From Candidatus Bathyarchaeota archaeon (lineage in GTDB: Archaea; Thermoproteota; Bathyarchaeia; TCS64; B23): a DNA stretch of 5,793 nucleotides. Position numbers and translations under genes: made by a program. Under the pieces are notes generated by a model. That model made no database searches, had not been told where the DNA came from, and saw only the letters and a program-made list of their open reading frames with translations. Each line of letters starts with the position of its first letter. Positions within the stretch are counted from its first letter, which is position 1. Positions 1-5,140 of the stretch are shown one piece after another. Location of the stretch: positions 1-5,793 of the forward strand of contig JAPDJB010000090.1 of NCBI GenBank assembly GCA_029259285.1, read 5' to 3'.

Positions 1-1
1 C

Positions 2-226
2 AATCTATCAACGTATGGGTTAACGCTACATGATATCCCATATGTGTTGATGTATAATAAGCGCGATCTCGCAAATATACTATCAAGGGAAGAGCTTGAT
101 CATGACCTTAACATAGATAGTGTGCCAACCTTTGAATCGATAGCCATCCGTGGCATAGGGGTGTTGGAGTCATTGAAGTCGATCACAAAATCCATCCTTA
201 AAGTATACTACAACAGACCGTCGTAG
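2..226 (+). CDS. MglA/Arf-like small GTPase, C-terminal fragment (5' end outside window)
   Basis: The frame is open from base 2 to a TAG at 224-226, giving 74 residues; the gene starts before the window. The peptide begins NLSTYGLTLHDIPYVLMYNK. It carries NKRD, the G4 guanine-specificity motif (NKxD) of Ras-like GTPases, and later ESIAIRG, in the place of the G5 loop. The order 'YGL...IP.V..YNKRDL...L...EL...LN...VP.FE..A..G.GV.E.LK.I.K..L' follows MglA-like GTPases, which in bacteria set cell polarity with Roadblock partners and which are also found in archaea. P-loop and switch regions are not visible, so activity cannot be judged. Its 3' end overlaps the convergent MinD-type fragment by 19 bases. 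It lies on the AT-richer side of the junction near 452-497 and may not belong next to the transporter genes. Family assignment is from motif memory. Confidence 0.72.
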   Translation, partial: NLSTYGLTLHDIPYVLMYNKRDLANILSREELDHDLNIDSVPTFESIAIRGIGVLESLKSITKSILKVYYNRPS

Positions 227-497
227 CCATTTTTCAACCCCATATCAACATGCTCCCATAGTACACGTAACTGCTGTGCCAACAAGCTATCATCAAACTC
301 GACCACAGATTTACCGGCTACCATAGCTCGGGTAGCAGTCTTGTCGAATGGCAACTTACCTGCAACCTTTACGTTACGTGCTTTACAATAGTGTTCAATC
401 TTACGTGTCATGGATGGGTTGAGATCGTATTTGTTGATACAGACGAGCACAGGTATATGGAGCGCATACTGGAGGTGGTGTCTCATTTCCATATACC
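208..497 (-). pseudogene. MinD/ParA-type P-loop ATPase, C-terminal fragment with internally inverted segment
   Basis: From about 492 down to the TAG at 208-210 the leftward frame reads HIPVLVCINKYDLNPSM, then VAGKLPFDK and AMVAGKSVVEF. This matches the C-terminal third of the MinD-superfamily ATPases that usually carry an inserted [4Fe-4S] ferredoxin domain (nucleotide-base motif NKYDLN, then the GKLPFD strand). The Walker A part and the ferredoxin cysteines are absent. The residues expected just before HIPV, here MERILEVVSHFHI, are found instead on the opposite strand at 457-495. So the block 452-497 is inverted and the gene has no intact start. Upstream it runs into the solute-binding protein gene in another frame. 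All four Arg codons in the intact part are CGT/CGA, unlike the AGG/AGA-rich genes to the right. It may be a real broken gene or the edge of a chimeric contig. Confidence 0.75.
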
Positions 498-1261
498 ATA
501 CCGACATGTTCTGCACCGTATTTCTCAACAGCCTCCTTTGCGATCTCCTCCATCTGCTCTAGATAGCTGCTGAATTCCGTCACCTCAGCGGCGTATCGCA
601 CCTTAGCGAGGATCTCGCCACCAAGCTTTGGGAACTCGTCCTTGAAAATGTTATATATACCATCTGCCCACGGGTCTCCCCTCTGAATCACTATGACGCC
701 CTCGATCCCCCAGGTCCAAAGCATCTTAGCGATGGCTGGAGCCTGGATATAGTCATTTGGACACATCCTGAAGAGCCTGTCACCCTCGATCCACAGCAGC
801 GGAGAGGTGGAGGAGGGGCTGAACATGATCATGTCGTTCTCATTGACGTATGATAGTGCGGCCTGAGCCTGGGACGACCATCGACCACAGATGAGTAGGT
901 TCACGCCCATAGCCTTGAAGCTCTGAACCTTCTCCAAGTGGATGGCTGCCTGCGCCTGAGCGTCGTCTAGGAGGCCCTCAAACTTCACGTCATAGCCTAG
1001 GAGCTTCGCATACTCATTTATGTCAGGAAGGATGACGTTGTCGAGGATCGGCTTGTAGGTCTCCAGGTCAGATGTCTGGGCGACTATATCGCCGAACTGG
1101 ATGGTCTTACCCTCCAGGGGTCTGACCTCGACGGTGACGGTCTTGGTGACCTCCTTCACCTTCACTGGAGCCGTATATCTACCGACGCCGACGCCGATCC
1201 CTAAGCCCACGATCAATAATACCACAGCGAGAGCAATTGCGGTTCGCTCCAAAGTTTTCAC
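401..1261 (-). CDS. Branched-chain amino acid-type ABC solute-binding protein, truncated; C-terminal tail is foreign
   Basis: Encodes the extracellular ligand-binding subunit of a Liv/HAAT-type ABC importer. Residues 8-26 form a hydrophobic signal/anchor segment without a lipobox Cys. Residues 54 to ~256 follow the first lobe and part of the second of a type I periplasmic-binding fold (Peripla_BP_6), including FSPSSTSPLLW, the counterpart of the ligand-contacting 'SP.AT.P.L' stretch of LivJ-like proteins. Family members are usually 380-450 residues. Here homology stops at about AEHVGMVY (base ~491). The frame then continues by chance for about 30 residues (TPPPVCAPYT...) through inverted and out-of-frame MinD DNA to a stop at 401, so about the last third of the real protein is missing. 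The start shown is GTG at 1261, but it lies inside GAGGTGA, which would serve as a ribosome binding site for an in-frame TTG at 1252. It is divergent from the permease operon, so ligand capture and permeation are probably co-regulated. Confidence 0.85.
   Translation of the reverse strand: MKTLERTAIALAVVLLIVGLGIGVGVGRYTAPVKVKEVTKTVTVEVRPLEGKTIQFGDIVAQTSDLETYKPILDNVILPDINEYAKLLGYDVKFEGLLDDAQAQAAIHLEKVQSFKAMGVNLLICGRWSSQAQAALSYVNENDMIMFSPSSTSPLLWIEGDRLFRMCPNDYIQAPAIAKMLWTWGIEGVIVIQRGDPWADGIYNIFKDEFPKLGGEILAKVRYAAEVTEFSSYLEQMEEIAKEAVEKYGAEHVGMVYGNETPPPVCAPYTCARLYQQIRSQPIHDT
452..497. repeat. Inverted 46-base block bounded by perfect 10-base inverted repeats
   Basis: GGTATATGGA (452-461) and TCCATATACC (488-497) are exact reverse complements, with 26 bases between them. 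On the + strand, 457-495 reads MERILEVVSHFHI, which is the peptide expected immediately before PVLVCINKYDLN of the leftward MinD fragment. The block is therefore flipped relative to the rest of that gene. Re-inverting it gives a single MinD frame through the junction. The left edge is the sense/antisense MinD switch; the right edge is the join to the solute-binding protein gene, where about seven bases (GGTATAT) could belong to either side. Confidence 0.85.
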
Positions 1262-1298
1262 CTCTTTTATTTTCGCATTTTTAGTATCGTTACTGATC

Positions 1299-1308
1299 CT
1301 TATATAAG
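1299..1308 (-). promoter_or_regulatory. Candidate TATA box of the solute-binding protein gene
   Basis: CTTATATAAG (self-complementary) lies about 42 bases upstream of the GTG at 1261 and is preceded, on the leftward strand, by the A-rich run CTAAAAA, suitable as a BRE. An archaeal start site about 25 bases downstream would fall near 1278, leaving a leader of roughly 15-25 bases. Position and composition only; no start-site data. Confidence 0.6.
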
Positions 1309-1393
1309 TTTTTAGAGTTGATTGGAGGGGTATTTTTTTAATTTTTTCGGTTAAAAATAACTATATGTAAATCAATAGCGAAGAATCGGCTTC

Positions 1394-1412
1394 AAATGAA
1401 GGCCCTTCACTT
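1394..1412. promoter_or_regulatory. Palindrome directly upstream of the permease-operon promoter
   Basis: AAATGAAGG - C - CCTTCACTT: nine-base arms around a single central base with one mismatched pair, the inner six pairs perfect. It ends where the A-run/BRE of the livH promoter begins, a position where archaeal activators (or repressors of the divergent gene) bind. It shares GAAGGC with the second palindrome at 1430-1447. The binding protein is unknown. Confidence 0.45.
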
Positions 1413-1429
1413 AAAAAAATTTATTTAAG
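1412..1429 (+). promoter_or_regulatory. Candidate BRE/TATA promoter of the permease operon
   Basis: An A-run (1413-1419) is followed by TTTATTTAAG (1420-1429), a good archaeal BRE/TATA pair. The expected start site about 25 bases on lies near 1448, giving a leader of about 15 bases before the livH ATG at 1464. The leader holds the purine-rich GGGAGTGATGGG, a Shine-Dalgarno-like stretch just before the start. Confidence 0.6.
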
Positions 1430-1447
1430 TAATGGAAGGCTCCATTA
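1430..1447. promoter_or_regulatory. Perfect 7-4-7 palindrome at the expected transcription start of the permease operon
   Basis: TAATGGA - AGGC - TCCATTA, arms at 1430-1436 and 1441-1447. It lies between the TATA element and the expected start site of the livH promoter, where a bound repressor would block polymerase. If it is transcribed instead, it could form a small leader hairpin next to the ribosome binding site. DNA operator is the likelier reading because the predicted start is at its right edge. Confidence 0.5.
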
Positions 1448-1463
1448 TGGGAGTGATGGGATT

Positions 1464-2420
1464 ATGCTATTACCACCACTCGTGATGGCCGCGATAGTAT
1501 ATGCCTGCGAAATCACCATCCTCAGCATCGGCTTCACAATGACCTACTTGACGGCTAAGATACCCAACTTCGCCCACGGCACCTACGCTGGCTACGGCAT
1601 CTACGTCAACTACACGATCTCTAAGATCTTAGGCCTAAACCCTTACATCTCCTTCCCCGTAGCCTTCCTCGTCGGCGGTAGCATAGGGGTCGTCGTTTAC
1701 ATGCTTGTAATTGGGGTTCTCACGAGGATGGGTAGTGGAGCCATAGTGTTGACGATCTCCACCATCGCCATCGACATCTTCCTCACAGCTCTCCTCTACA
1801 TCTACGCCTACTGGCTTAGGGATACCTTTAAGACCTATACTATATTCTTCATATTGAAGGAGAGGGACTTCCAACTCGGGGGCACACCTGGGATCTTCTT
1901 CGTAGCCCTTACGATCTGTATTGTCACCGTCGTCCTCCTCCACACCTTCCTGACGAAGACGAGGCTCGGCGTCTCCATGAGGGCTGTGGCTGAAGACCCT
2001 GAGCTGGCATCGGTTCTCGGCATCGACGTATATAGAACCCAGCTCTACTCCTGGTTCCTCACTGGAGGCCTCGCAGCCCTTGCTGGCGCTATGTATCCAA
2101 TGTGGTTCCAGTCCCACCCAGCGGCTGGATCCTTCATCATCACCAGCATTATGGCCGGCAGCCTCCTAGGGGGGATGGAGAGCGTCTATGGCGCCATAGT
2201 TGGAGGCTTCGGAGTGGGCCTCTCGGAGATCTTGCTGACAAATAGGCTTCAGGCAACCTTTGGCATCTGGGTCGGCGAGTATAGGCCATTGATACCGATG
2301 TTCTTCCTCATCGCTGTGCTGTTGATCCAGCCTAGAGGCCTGCAGGGGGCCTATGAATGGCTGACAAAGAGCAAGAGGGGGATAGAGTTATTATCGAAGT
2401 TGGGGATTAAGGTGGAGTGA
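1464..2420 (+). CDS. livH: Branched-chain amino acid-type ABC permease, LivH subfamily
   Basis: Integral membrane permease of a Liv/HAAT ABC importer (BPD_transp_2 family). The protein has 318 residues, the usual LivH size, with about eight hydrophobic segments (roughly 5-28, 35-53, 63-86, 92-117, 142-163, 191-212, 222-256, 275-290). Family hallmarks are NFAHG at 35-39, the cytoplasmic coupling loop RAVAEDPELASVLGIDV at 163-179 that docks on the ATPase, LTGGLAALAGA just after it, LLGGMES at 224-230 and QPRGL at 289-293. The start is the ATG at 1464, preceded by GGGAGTGATGGG; the earlier ATGs at 1447 and 1456 are out of frame. It is the first gene of a rightward operon. Its TGA is six bases before livM. 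Every Arg codon I read was AGG or AGA. The family also transports urea, amides and other polar solutes, so the substrate cannot be read from sequence. Confidence 0.93.
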   Translation: MLLPPLVMAAIVYACEITILSIGFTMTYLTAKIPNFAHGTYAGYGIYVNYTISKILGLNPYISFPVAFLVGGSIGVVVYMLVIGVLTRMGSGAIVLTISTIAIDIFLTALLYIYAYWLRDTFKTYTIFFILKERDFQLGGTPGIFFVALTICIVTVVLLHTFLTKTRLGVSMRAVAEDPELASVLGIDVYRTQLYSWFLTGGLAALAGAMYPMWFQSHPAAGSFIITSIMAGSLLGGMESVYGAIVGGFGVGLSEILLTNRLQATFGIWVGEYRPLIPMFFLIAVLLIQPRGLQGAYEWLTKSKRGIELLSKLGIKVE

Positions 2421-2426
2421 TGAGAG

Positions 2427-3602
2427 ATGTTAGCCGTTATCGGTTCTAGTGTCGCCGCCATCACTGGGATGAGCAGGCTCATCGTCGACATAGCGATGTA
2501 CTTCGGCCTCTTCGTCATCGTCGCCATGGCCCTCAACTTCCAGTATGGAAATGCTGGCATCCCCAACTTCGGATGCGCCGTCCAGGTCATCGTAGGAGGC
2601 TTCACCGTCAGCGGCATAACGCTGCGATTGGCCTACTGGCTGGTGGAGAAGGCGGGTGTGAAGCTCCTCCCCTACCAGACAGCCTACGACTGGCTCTATA
2701 ACAGCCAGTTGAATGTCGTCGCGGTGAACAACTACCTCAAGACTCACCCTCTCCTCGGAATTTCGCTGCTCCTCTTCTCCATAGCCACGGCTATGGTCCT
2801 CGGAGCCATCATAGGCTGGGTGATCTCGGTGCCAGCCATCAGGCTGAGGGCCACCTACCTGATGATCACCCTCATCACTATGGCCGATGCATCACAGATC
2901 TTCGGCAGGAACATCCCCTACATCTGCGGTGGAACCCTCGGCATCTGGATACCCAACGTCTTCGCCTGGTATCCAGGTGACAGAGGCGTCATCACAGCCG
3001 TCGTAACCCTCGCCATAGGCCTCATCTGCTTCTTCATCTTCAGAACGATGCTTAACTCCCCCTATGGAAGGCTGATGAGGGCTATAAGGGAGAACGAGGT
3101 CACCTGCCAGAGCGTGGGTAAGAACGTCGTAGGAATAAGGCGGAACATCCTCATGTTCGCCTCAGCCATCACCGCCATACCAGGCGTGATGACGGCCTAC
3201 TACTACTCCTACGTCGTCGACGCCATGTATCAGCGTGCCTATTGGACCTACTGGTCATGGCTGATGCTCATCCTAGGAGGCCCAGGGAACAACGCTGGAA
3301 CCTTCCTGGGATGCGCCCTCGTCATCGCGATGCGGAGGGTCATCATCGTCTATAAGTGGTTCTTCGACAAGATACTCTTCTTCCCAATAAGCTACTTCGA
3401 GCAGATACTCCTGGGATTGCTGCTGATCGTCGTCATGATCTTCAGACCAGACGGCCTGATCCCTGAGAAGCTGCTATACATACCAGGCGTCAACTACACG
3501 AAGCTGGTTAGGGAGAGGGTGAAGGTTGACTGGAGGACGGCGCCGAAGATGAGGCTCGCGGGAAAGAGGAGGAGATTCCCACTGAAGTTCTGGAGGAGGT
3601 GA
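2427..3602 (+). CDS. livM: Branched-chain amino acid-type ABC permease, LivM subfamily
   Basis: Second permease that pairs with LivH to form the transmembrane channel. Recognisable family stretches in order: GNAGIPNFG (41-49, replacing the usual GQ.SLG/H..F), VPAIRLRATYLMITL (135-149, the RLRG.YFAI.TL motif), CGGTLGI (167-173), the coupling loop RLMRAIRENEV (215-225) followed by TCQSVGKNV, LGGPGNNAGTFLG (283-295) and FRPDGLIP (339-346). Length is 391 residues, at the long end for the family. The extra length comes from a polar loop of about 40 residues at 67-107 between early membrane segments, probably extracellular, and from a basic C-terminal tail (361-391) ending in a KRRR...RR cluster. 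It begins six bases after livH, within GGAGTGATGAGAG. Its own stop lies inside the ribosome binding site of the next small gene, so the three genes are very likely one transcript. Confidence 0.92.
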   Translation: MLAVIGSSVAAITGMSRLIVDIAMYFGLFVIVAMALNFQYGNAGIPNFGCAVQVIVGGFTVSGITLRLAYWLVEKAGVKLLPYQTAYDWLYNSQLNVVAVNNYLKTHPLLGISLLLFSIATAMVLGAIIGWVISVPAIRLRATYLMITLITMADASQIFGRNIPYICGGTLGIWIPNVFAWYPGDRGVITAVVTLAIGLICFFIFRTMLNSPYGRLMRAIRENEVTCQSVGKNVVGIRRNILMFASAITAIPGVMTAYYYSYVVDAMYQRAYWTYWSWLMLILGGPGNNAGTFLGCALVIAMRRVIIVYKWFFDKILFFPISYFEQILLGLLLIVVMIFRPDGLIPEKLLYIPGVNYTKLVRERVKVDWRTAPKMRLAGKRRRFPLKFWRR

Positions 3603-3608
3603 AACACC

Positions 3609-3743
3609 GTGGACATGGATATGGTGCTATTCTGGGTCATGGTCGCCATATGGGTCTTCATGCCAGCCTTCATAGTCTACGAGGAGATCAAGGAGCGGAG
3701 AGCGCTCGCTGAGATAGAGAAGGCTGAAGCCTCGGAGGAGTAG
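3609..3743 (+). CDS. Small single-pass membrane protein of the liv operon (44 residues)
   Basis: Short gene reading GTG at 3609 to TAG at 3741-3743. The near-perfect ribosome binding site AGGAGGTGA (3594-3602) overlaps the livM stop codon and lies six bases before the GTG, which supports translation; an in-frame ATG at 3615 is a weaker alternative at 12 bases. The product is MDMDMVLFWVMVAIWVFMPA, FIVYEEIKERRALAEIEKAE, ASEE. It has one hydrophobic segment (about 5-24), then a charged helix rich in Glu, Lys and Ala with heptad-like spacing, and an acidic end. I do not recognise a named family. Position as the last gene of a permease operon suggests a small accessory or stabilising subunit of the transporter, a role inferred from context only. 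Codon use (AGA/CGG, GAG, ATA) fits the neighbours. Confidence 0.7.
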   Translation: MDMDMVLFWVMVAIWVFMPAFIVYEEIKERRALAEIEKAEASEE

Positions 3744-3756
3744 CCTTTCATAAACC

Positions 3757-3779
3757 TTCTTTTAAATCTTTTAATAATT
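3757..3779 (+). terminator. T-rich terminator of the permease operon
   Basis: CTTCTTTTAAATCTTTT and following TAATAATTT, starting 14 bases after the last stop of the operon, form a series of T tracts on the coding strand without a hairpin. This is the usual archaeal intrinsic terminator form. It lies between two convergent transcription units. Confidence 0.55.
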
Positions 3780-3789
3780 TAGAGGGTTA

Positions 3790-3814
3790 GGGGAAACTCT
3801 CTAGTTTAGCCCCC
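3790..3814 (-). terminator. Hairpin spanning the end of the tfb gene
   Basis: GGGG AAACT - CTCT - AGTTT (AG) CCCC: a five-pair inner stem with a four-base loop, continued by four GC pairs across a two-base bulge. The tfb stop codon (3801-3803) falls in the loop/stem. It sits at the convergent end of both operons. No strong T tract follows on the leftward strand, so a termination role is uncertain; it may instead protect transcript ends. Confidence 0.3.
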
Positions 3815-4724
3815 TATGGGGGAGGACATCTCCCAGGATCGCCTCAAGGCCTCTAAGCCTATTCCTCAGGGTCACCTCGGTGGTTCCCGCTGCGGCGGCC
3901 ACCTCCTTCTGGATTCTCCGATCATTTGTCTCAAGGCAGGCGAGGTAGAGGGCTGCGGCTGCAAGGCCCCTCGGGTCTTTACCCGCCAGGCCGCGGCGTT
4001 CACGGGCCTTCCTCAATATCTCTATGGCATACTGCTCCGTCTCCCGCTTAACCTTCAACTTCGAGGCGATGCTGGGGACGAACTTCATCGGGTCGTCAAC
4101 AGGCATCTTAAGCCTCAGCTCCCTAATCAACAATCTATAGGTTCTGGCGATCTCGGAGTAGTCCCTCGTACTCTCCTCGGCGATCCTCTTTAGAGACCTC
4201 GGTACACGCTGCAGTCTGCAGGCGGCGTAGAGGCTGGCGGCCACAAAGGCGTCGATGCTGCGCCCCCTGATGAGATCCTGCTTCAAGGCCCTCCGATAGA
4301 TGAGGGCTGCCTCCTCCTTCACCCCATCTGGGATGTGAAGCCTGGCCGCCAATCTATCCAGCTCGGCCATGGCTATGCTGAGATTCCTACCCCAAGCCTC
4401 ATCCATCTTGGATCTGTTGTCATAGCGTCTGAGCTTACTCATCATAAGCCTCGTGTCGAAGTCGAGCTTCCTCCCCTTCGCATCCCTATCCTCATAGAAG
4501 GCGGTTGAGAGACCCTTATCGAAGATCGTATATGAGGAGCCTAACCCCGTTCTGGCCCTTGATTCACGCTCCTCGACGGTGAAGGCCCTCCACTCCGGCC
4601 CTGGGTCGACTATACCCTCCCTGACGACGAGGCCGCAGCGGCTGCAGACCTCCTCCCCCGCCTCTGGGTCTAGTATCAACTCATAGCTCCCGCAGCGGGG
4701 ACACCTCACCCTCTCCTCGCTCAT
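3801..4724 (-). CDS. tfb: Transcription initiation factor B (TFB)
   Basis: Archaeal TFIIB homologue that bridges TBP-DNA and RNA polymerase at promoters. The N-terminal Zn ribbon has Cys at 8, 11, 27 and 30 (CPRC...CSRC). The B-reader/linker region has EWRAF at 44-48, then RARTG and YTIFDKGLST. Two cyclin repeats follow (about 105-200, with GRSIDAFVAASLYAACR at 134-150, and about 203-297), the second ending in the BRE-reading helix-turn-helix TTEVTLRNRLRGL. Length of 307 residues is typical. I chose ATG at 4724 because GGTGAT, a good ribosome binding site, lies just before it and overlaps the upstream in-frame GTG (4733) and ATG (4730). The linker (LRRYDNRSKMDEAWGRNL, usually close to LRKWQ.R....AAERNL) is divergent, so this may be one of several TFB paralogues. 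It is divergent from a PadR regulator gene with a shared palindrome. Confidence 0.93.
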   Translation of the reverse strand: MSEERVRCPRCGSYELILDPEAGEEVCSRCGLVVREGIVDPGPEWRAFTVEERESRARTGLGSSYTIFDKGLSTAFYEDRDAKGRKLDFDTRLMMSKLRRYDNRSKMDEAWGRNLSIAMAELDRLAARLHIPDGVKEEAALIYRRALKQDLIRGRSIDAFVAASLYAACRLQRVPRSLKRIAEESTRDYSEIARTYRLLIRELRLKMPVDDPMKFVPSIASKLKVKRETEQYAIEILRKARERRGLAGKDPRGLAAAALYLACLETNDRRIQKEVAAAAGTTEVTLRNRLRGLEAILGDVLPHRGLN

Positions 4725-4749
4725 CTCCATCACCTGGGCCGGAATAAGG

Positions 4750-4773
4750 ATAATTTACCTATTCGTAAATTAT
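4750..4773. promoter_or_regulatory. Perfect 9-6-9 palindrome, candidate PadR operator in the padR/tfb intergenic region
   Basis: ATAATTTAC (4750-4758), six bases CTATTC, GTAAATTAT (4765-4773): perfectly matched arms. It overlaps the BRE/upstream half of the candidate TATA of the rightward regulator gene and covers the expected transcription start of leftward tfb (near 4766). A dimeric winged-helix protein encoded next door is the obvious ligand. The assignment is inferred from symmetry and position. Confidence 0.6.
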
Positions 4774-4780
4774 ATATATT
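4770..4780 (+). promoter_or_regulatory. Candidate TATA box of the PadR-family gene
   Basis: TTATATATATT, preceded by CGTAAA as a possible BRE. A start about 25 bases downstream would lie near 4800, giving a leader of about ten bases before the TTG at 4811. Its left end overlaps the palindrome, which would allow autorepression. Confidence 0.5.
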
Positions 4781-4787
4781 CACCGCT

Positions 4788-4795
4788 CTTATAAA
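4788..4795 (-). promoter_or_regulatory. Candidate TATA box of tfb
   Basis: On the leftward strand, GGAAACG followed by TTTATAAG gives a good BRE/TATA pair. The predicted start lies near 4766, inside the palindrome at 4750-4773, with a leader of about 42 bases to the ATG at 4724. An alternative TATA, AATATATATAATT, lies at about 4768-4780 on the same strand. Confidence 0.5.
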
Positions 4796-4810
4796 CGTTT
4801 CCGAGACACA

Positions 4811-5140
4811 TTGACGAAGCCACGGGGAACAACGGGCTCTACGAAGATGAAGATACTCGCCATCATCCACCACAACTCGGAGAGGGGAGATGCCTCATAC
4901 GGCTATGGCATCTGGAGAGACCTCAAGAGATACTTCCACATCTACCTCGACGACGGCGACATAAGAAATGTCTATAGGCATCTGAAGGAGCTCTGCGCCA
5001 TGGAGATGGTTAGGCGAGTCGACAATCCAGGGGGAGGGAGGAGATGCTACTATGATATAACCGAGAAGGGGTTGACGCTTAAACCTAGATATGAGAGATA
5101 CCTAGAGATCGTCAGACGTAAGGCATCCTCAGACTCCTAG
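4811..5140 (+). CDS. PadR-family winged-helix transcriptional regulator
   Basis: Small DNA-binding protein of 109 residues. The winged helix-turn-helix is visible: helix 1 STKMKILAIIHHN (10-22), GYGIWRDLKR (31-40), recognition region DDGDIRNVYRHLKEL (47-61), and a wing with GRRCYYDITEKGL (76-88). The spacing 'GY.I...L......I..G.I...YRHL..L...G/M.V.R' is that of PadR. It lacks the long C-terminal dimerisation domain of PadR subfamily 2, so it is the short form. The start used is TTG at 4811, because the conserved-looking first helix begins before the next in-frame ATG (4847); no clear ribosome binding site precedes it and translation may be nearly leaderless. It is divergent from tfb across a palindrome and overlaps the convergent ABC ATPase gene by 12 bases. 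Many PadR proteins control transporters, so the neighbouring exporter and tfb are both candidate targets. The effector is unknown. Confidence 0.85.
   Translation: MTKPRGTTGSTKMKILAIIHHNSERGDASYGYGIWRDLKRYFHIYLDDGDIRNVYRHLKELCAMEMVRRVDNPGGGRRCYYDITEKGLTLKPRYERYLEIVRRKASSDS

Noticed and set aside
401..490. The last ~30 residues of the solute-binding protein reading frame as a genuine novel C-terminus
   Set aside because: They are translated from inverted and out-of-frame MinD DNA; the other frame carries the clear NKYDLN motif.
391..573. A rightward open frame with MERILEVVSHFHIP as a separate small gene
   Set aside because: Its only recognisable stretch is the inverted MinD block; the rest is antisense to MinD and the binding-protein gene.
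1101..1307. A rightward open frame ending in the intergenic region near 1307
   Set aside because: Antisense of the binding-protein signal segment; its hydrophobic look follows from that composition, and it covers the leftward promoter.
1331..1359. T-run followed by A-run (TTTTTAA ... TTAAAAA) as a terminator hairpin
   Set aside because: It lies in a divergent promoter region where no transcript should end, and is only AT pairs in an AT-rich stretch.
1635..2117. A long leftward open frame inside livH
   Set aside because: Its translation is dominated by Glu, Asp, Gly and Pro as expected for the antisense of a membrane-protein gene, and has no ribosome binding site or domain.
2351..2747. Leftward open frames across the livH/livM boundary
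   Set aside because: Antisense shadows of well-supported permease genes, with low-complexity composition.
3816..4193. A rightward open frame inside tfb
   Set aside because: Antisense to the conserved second cyclin repeat of TFB; no recognisable motif.
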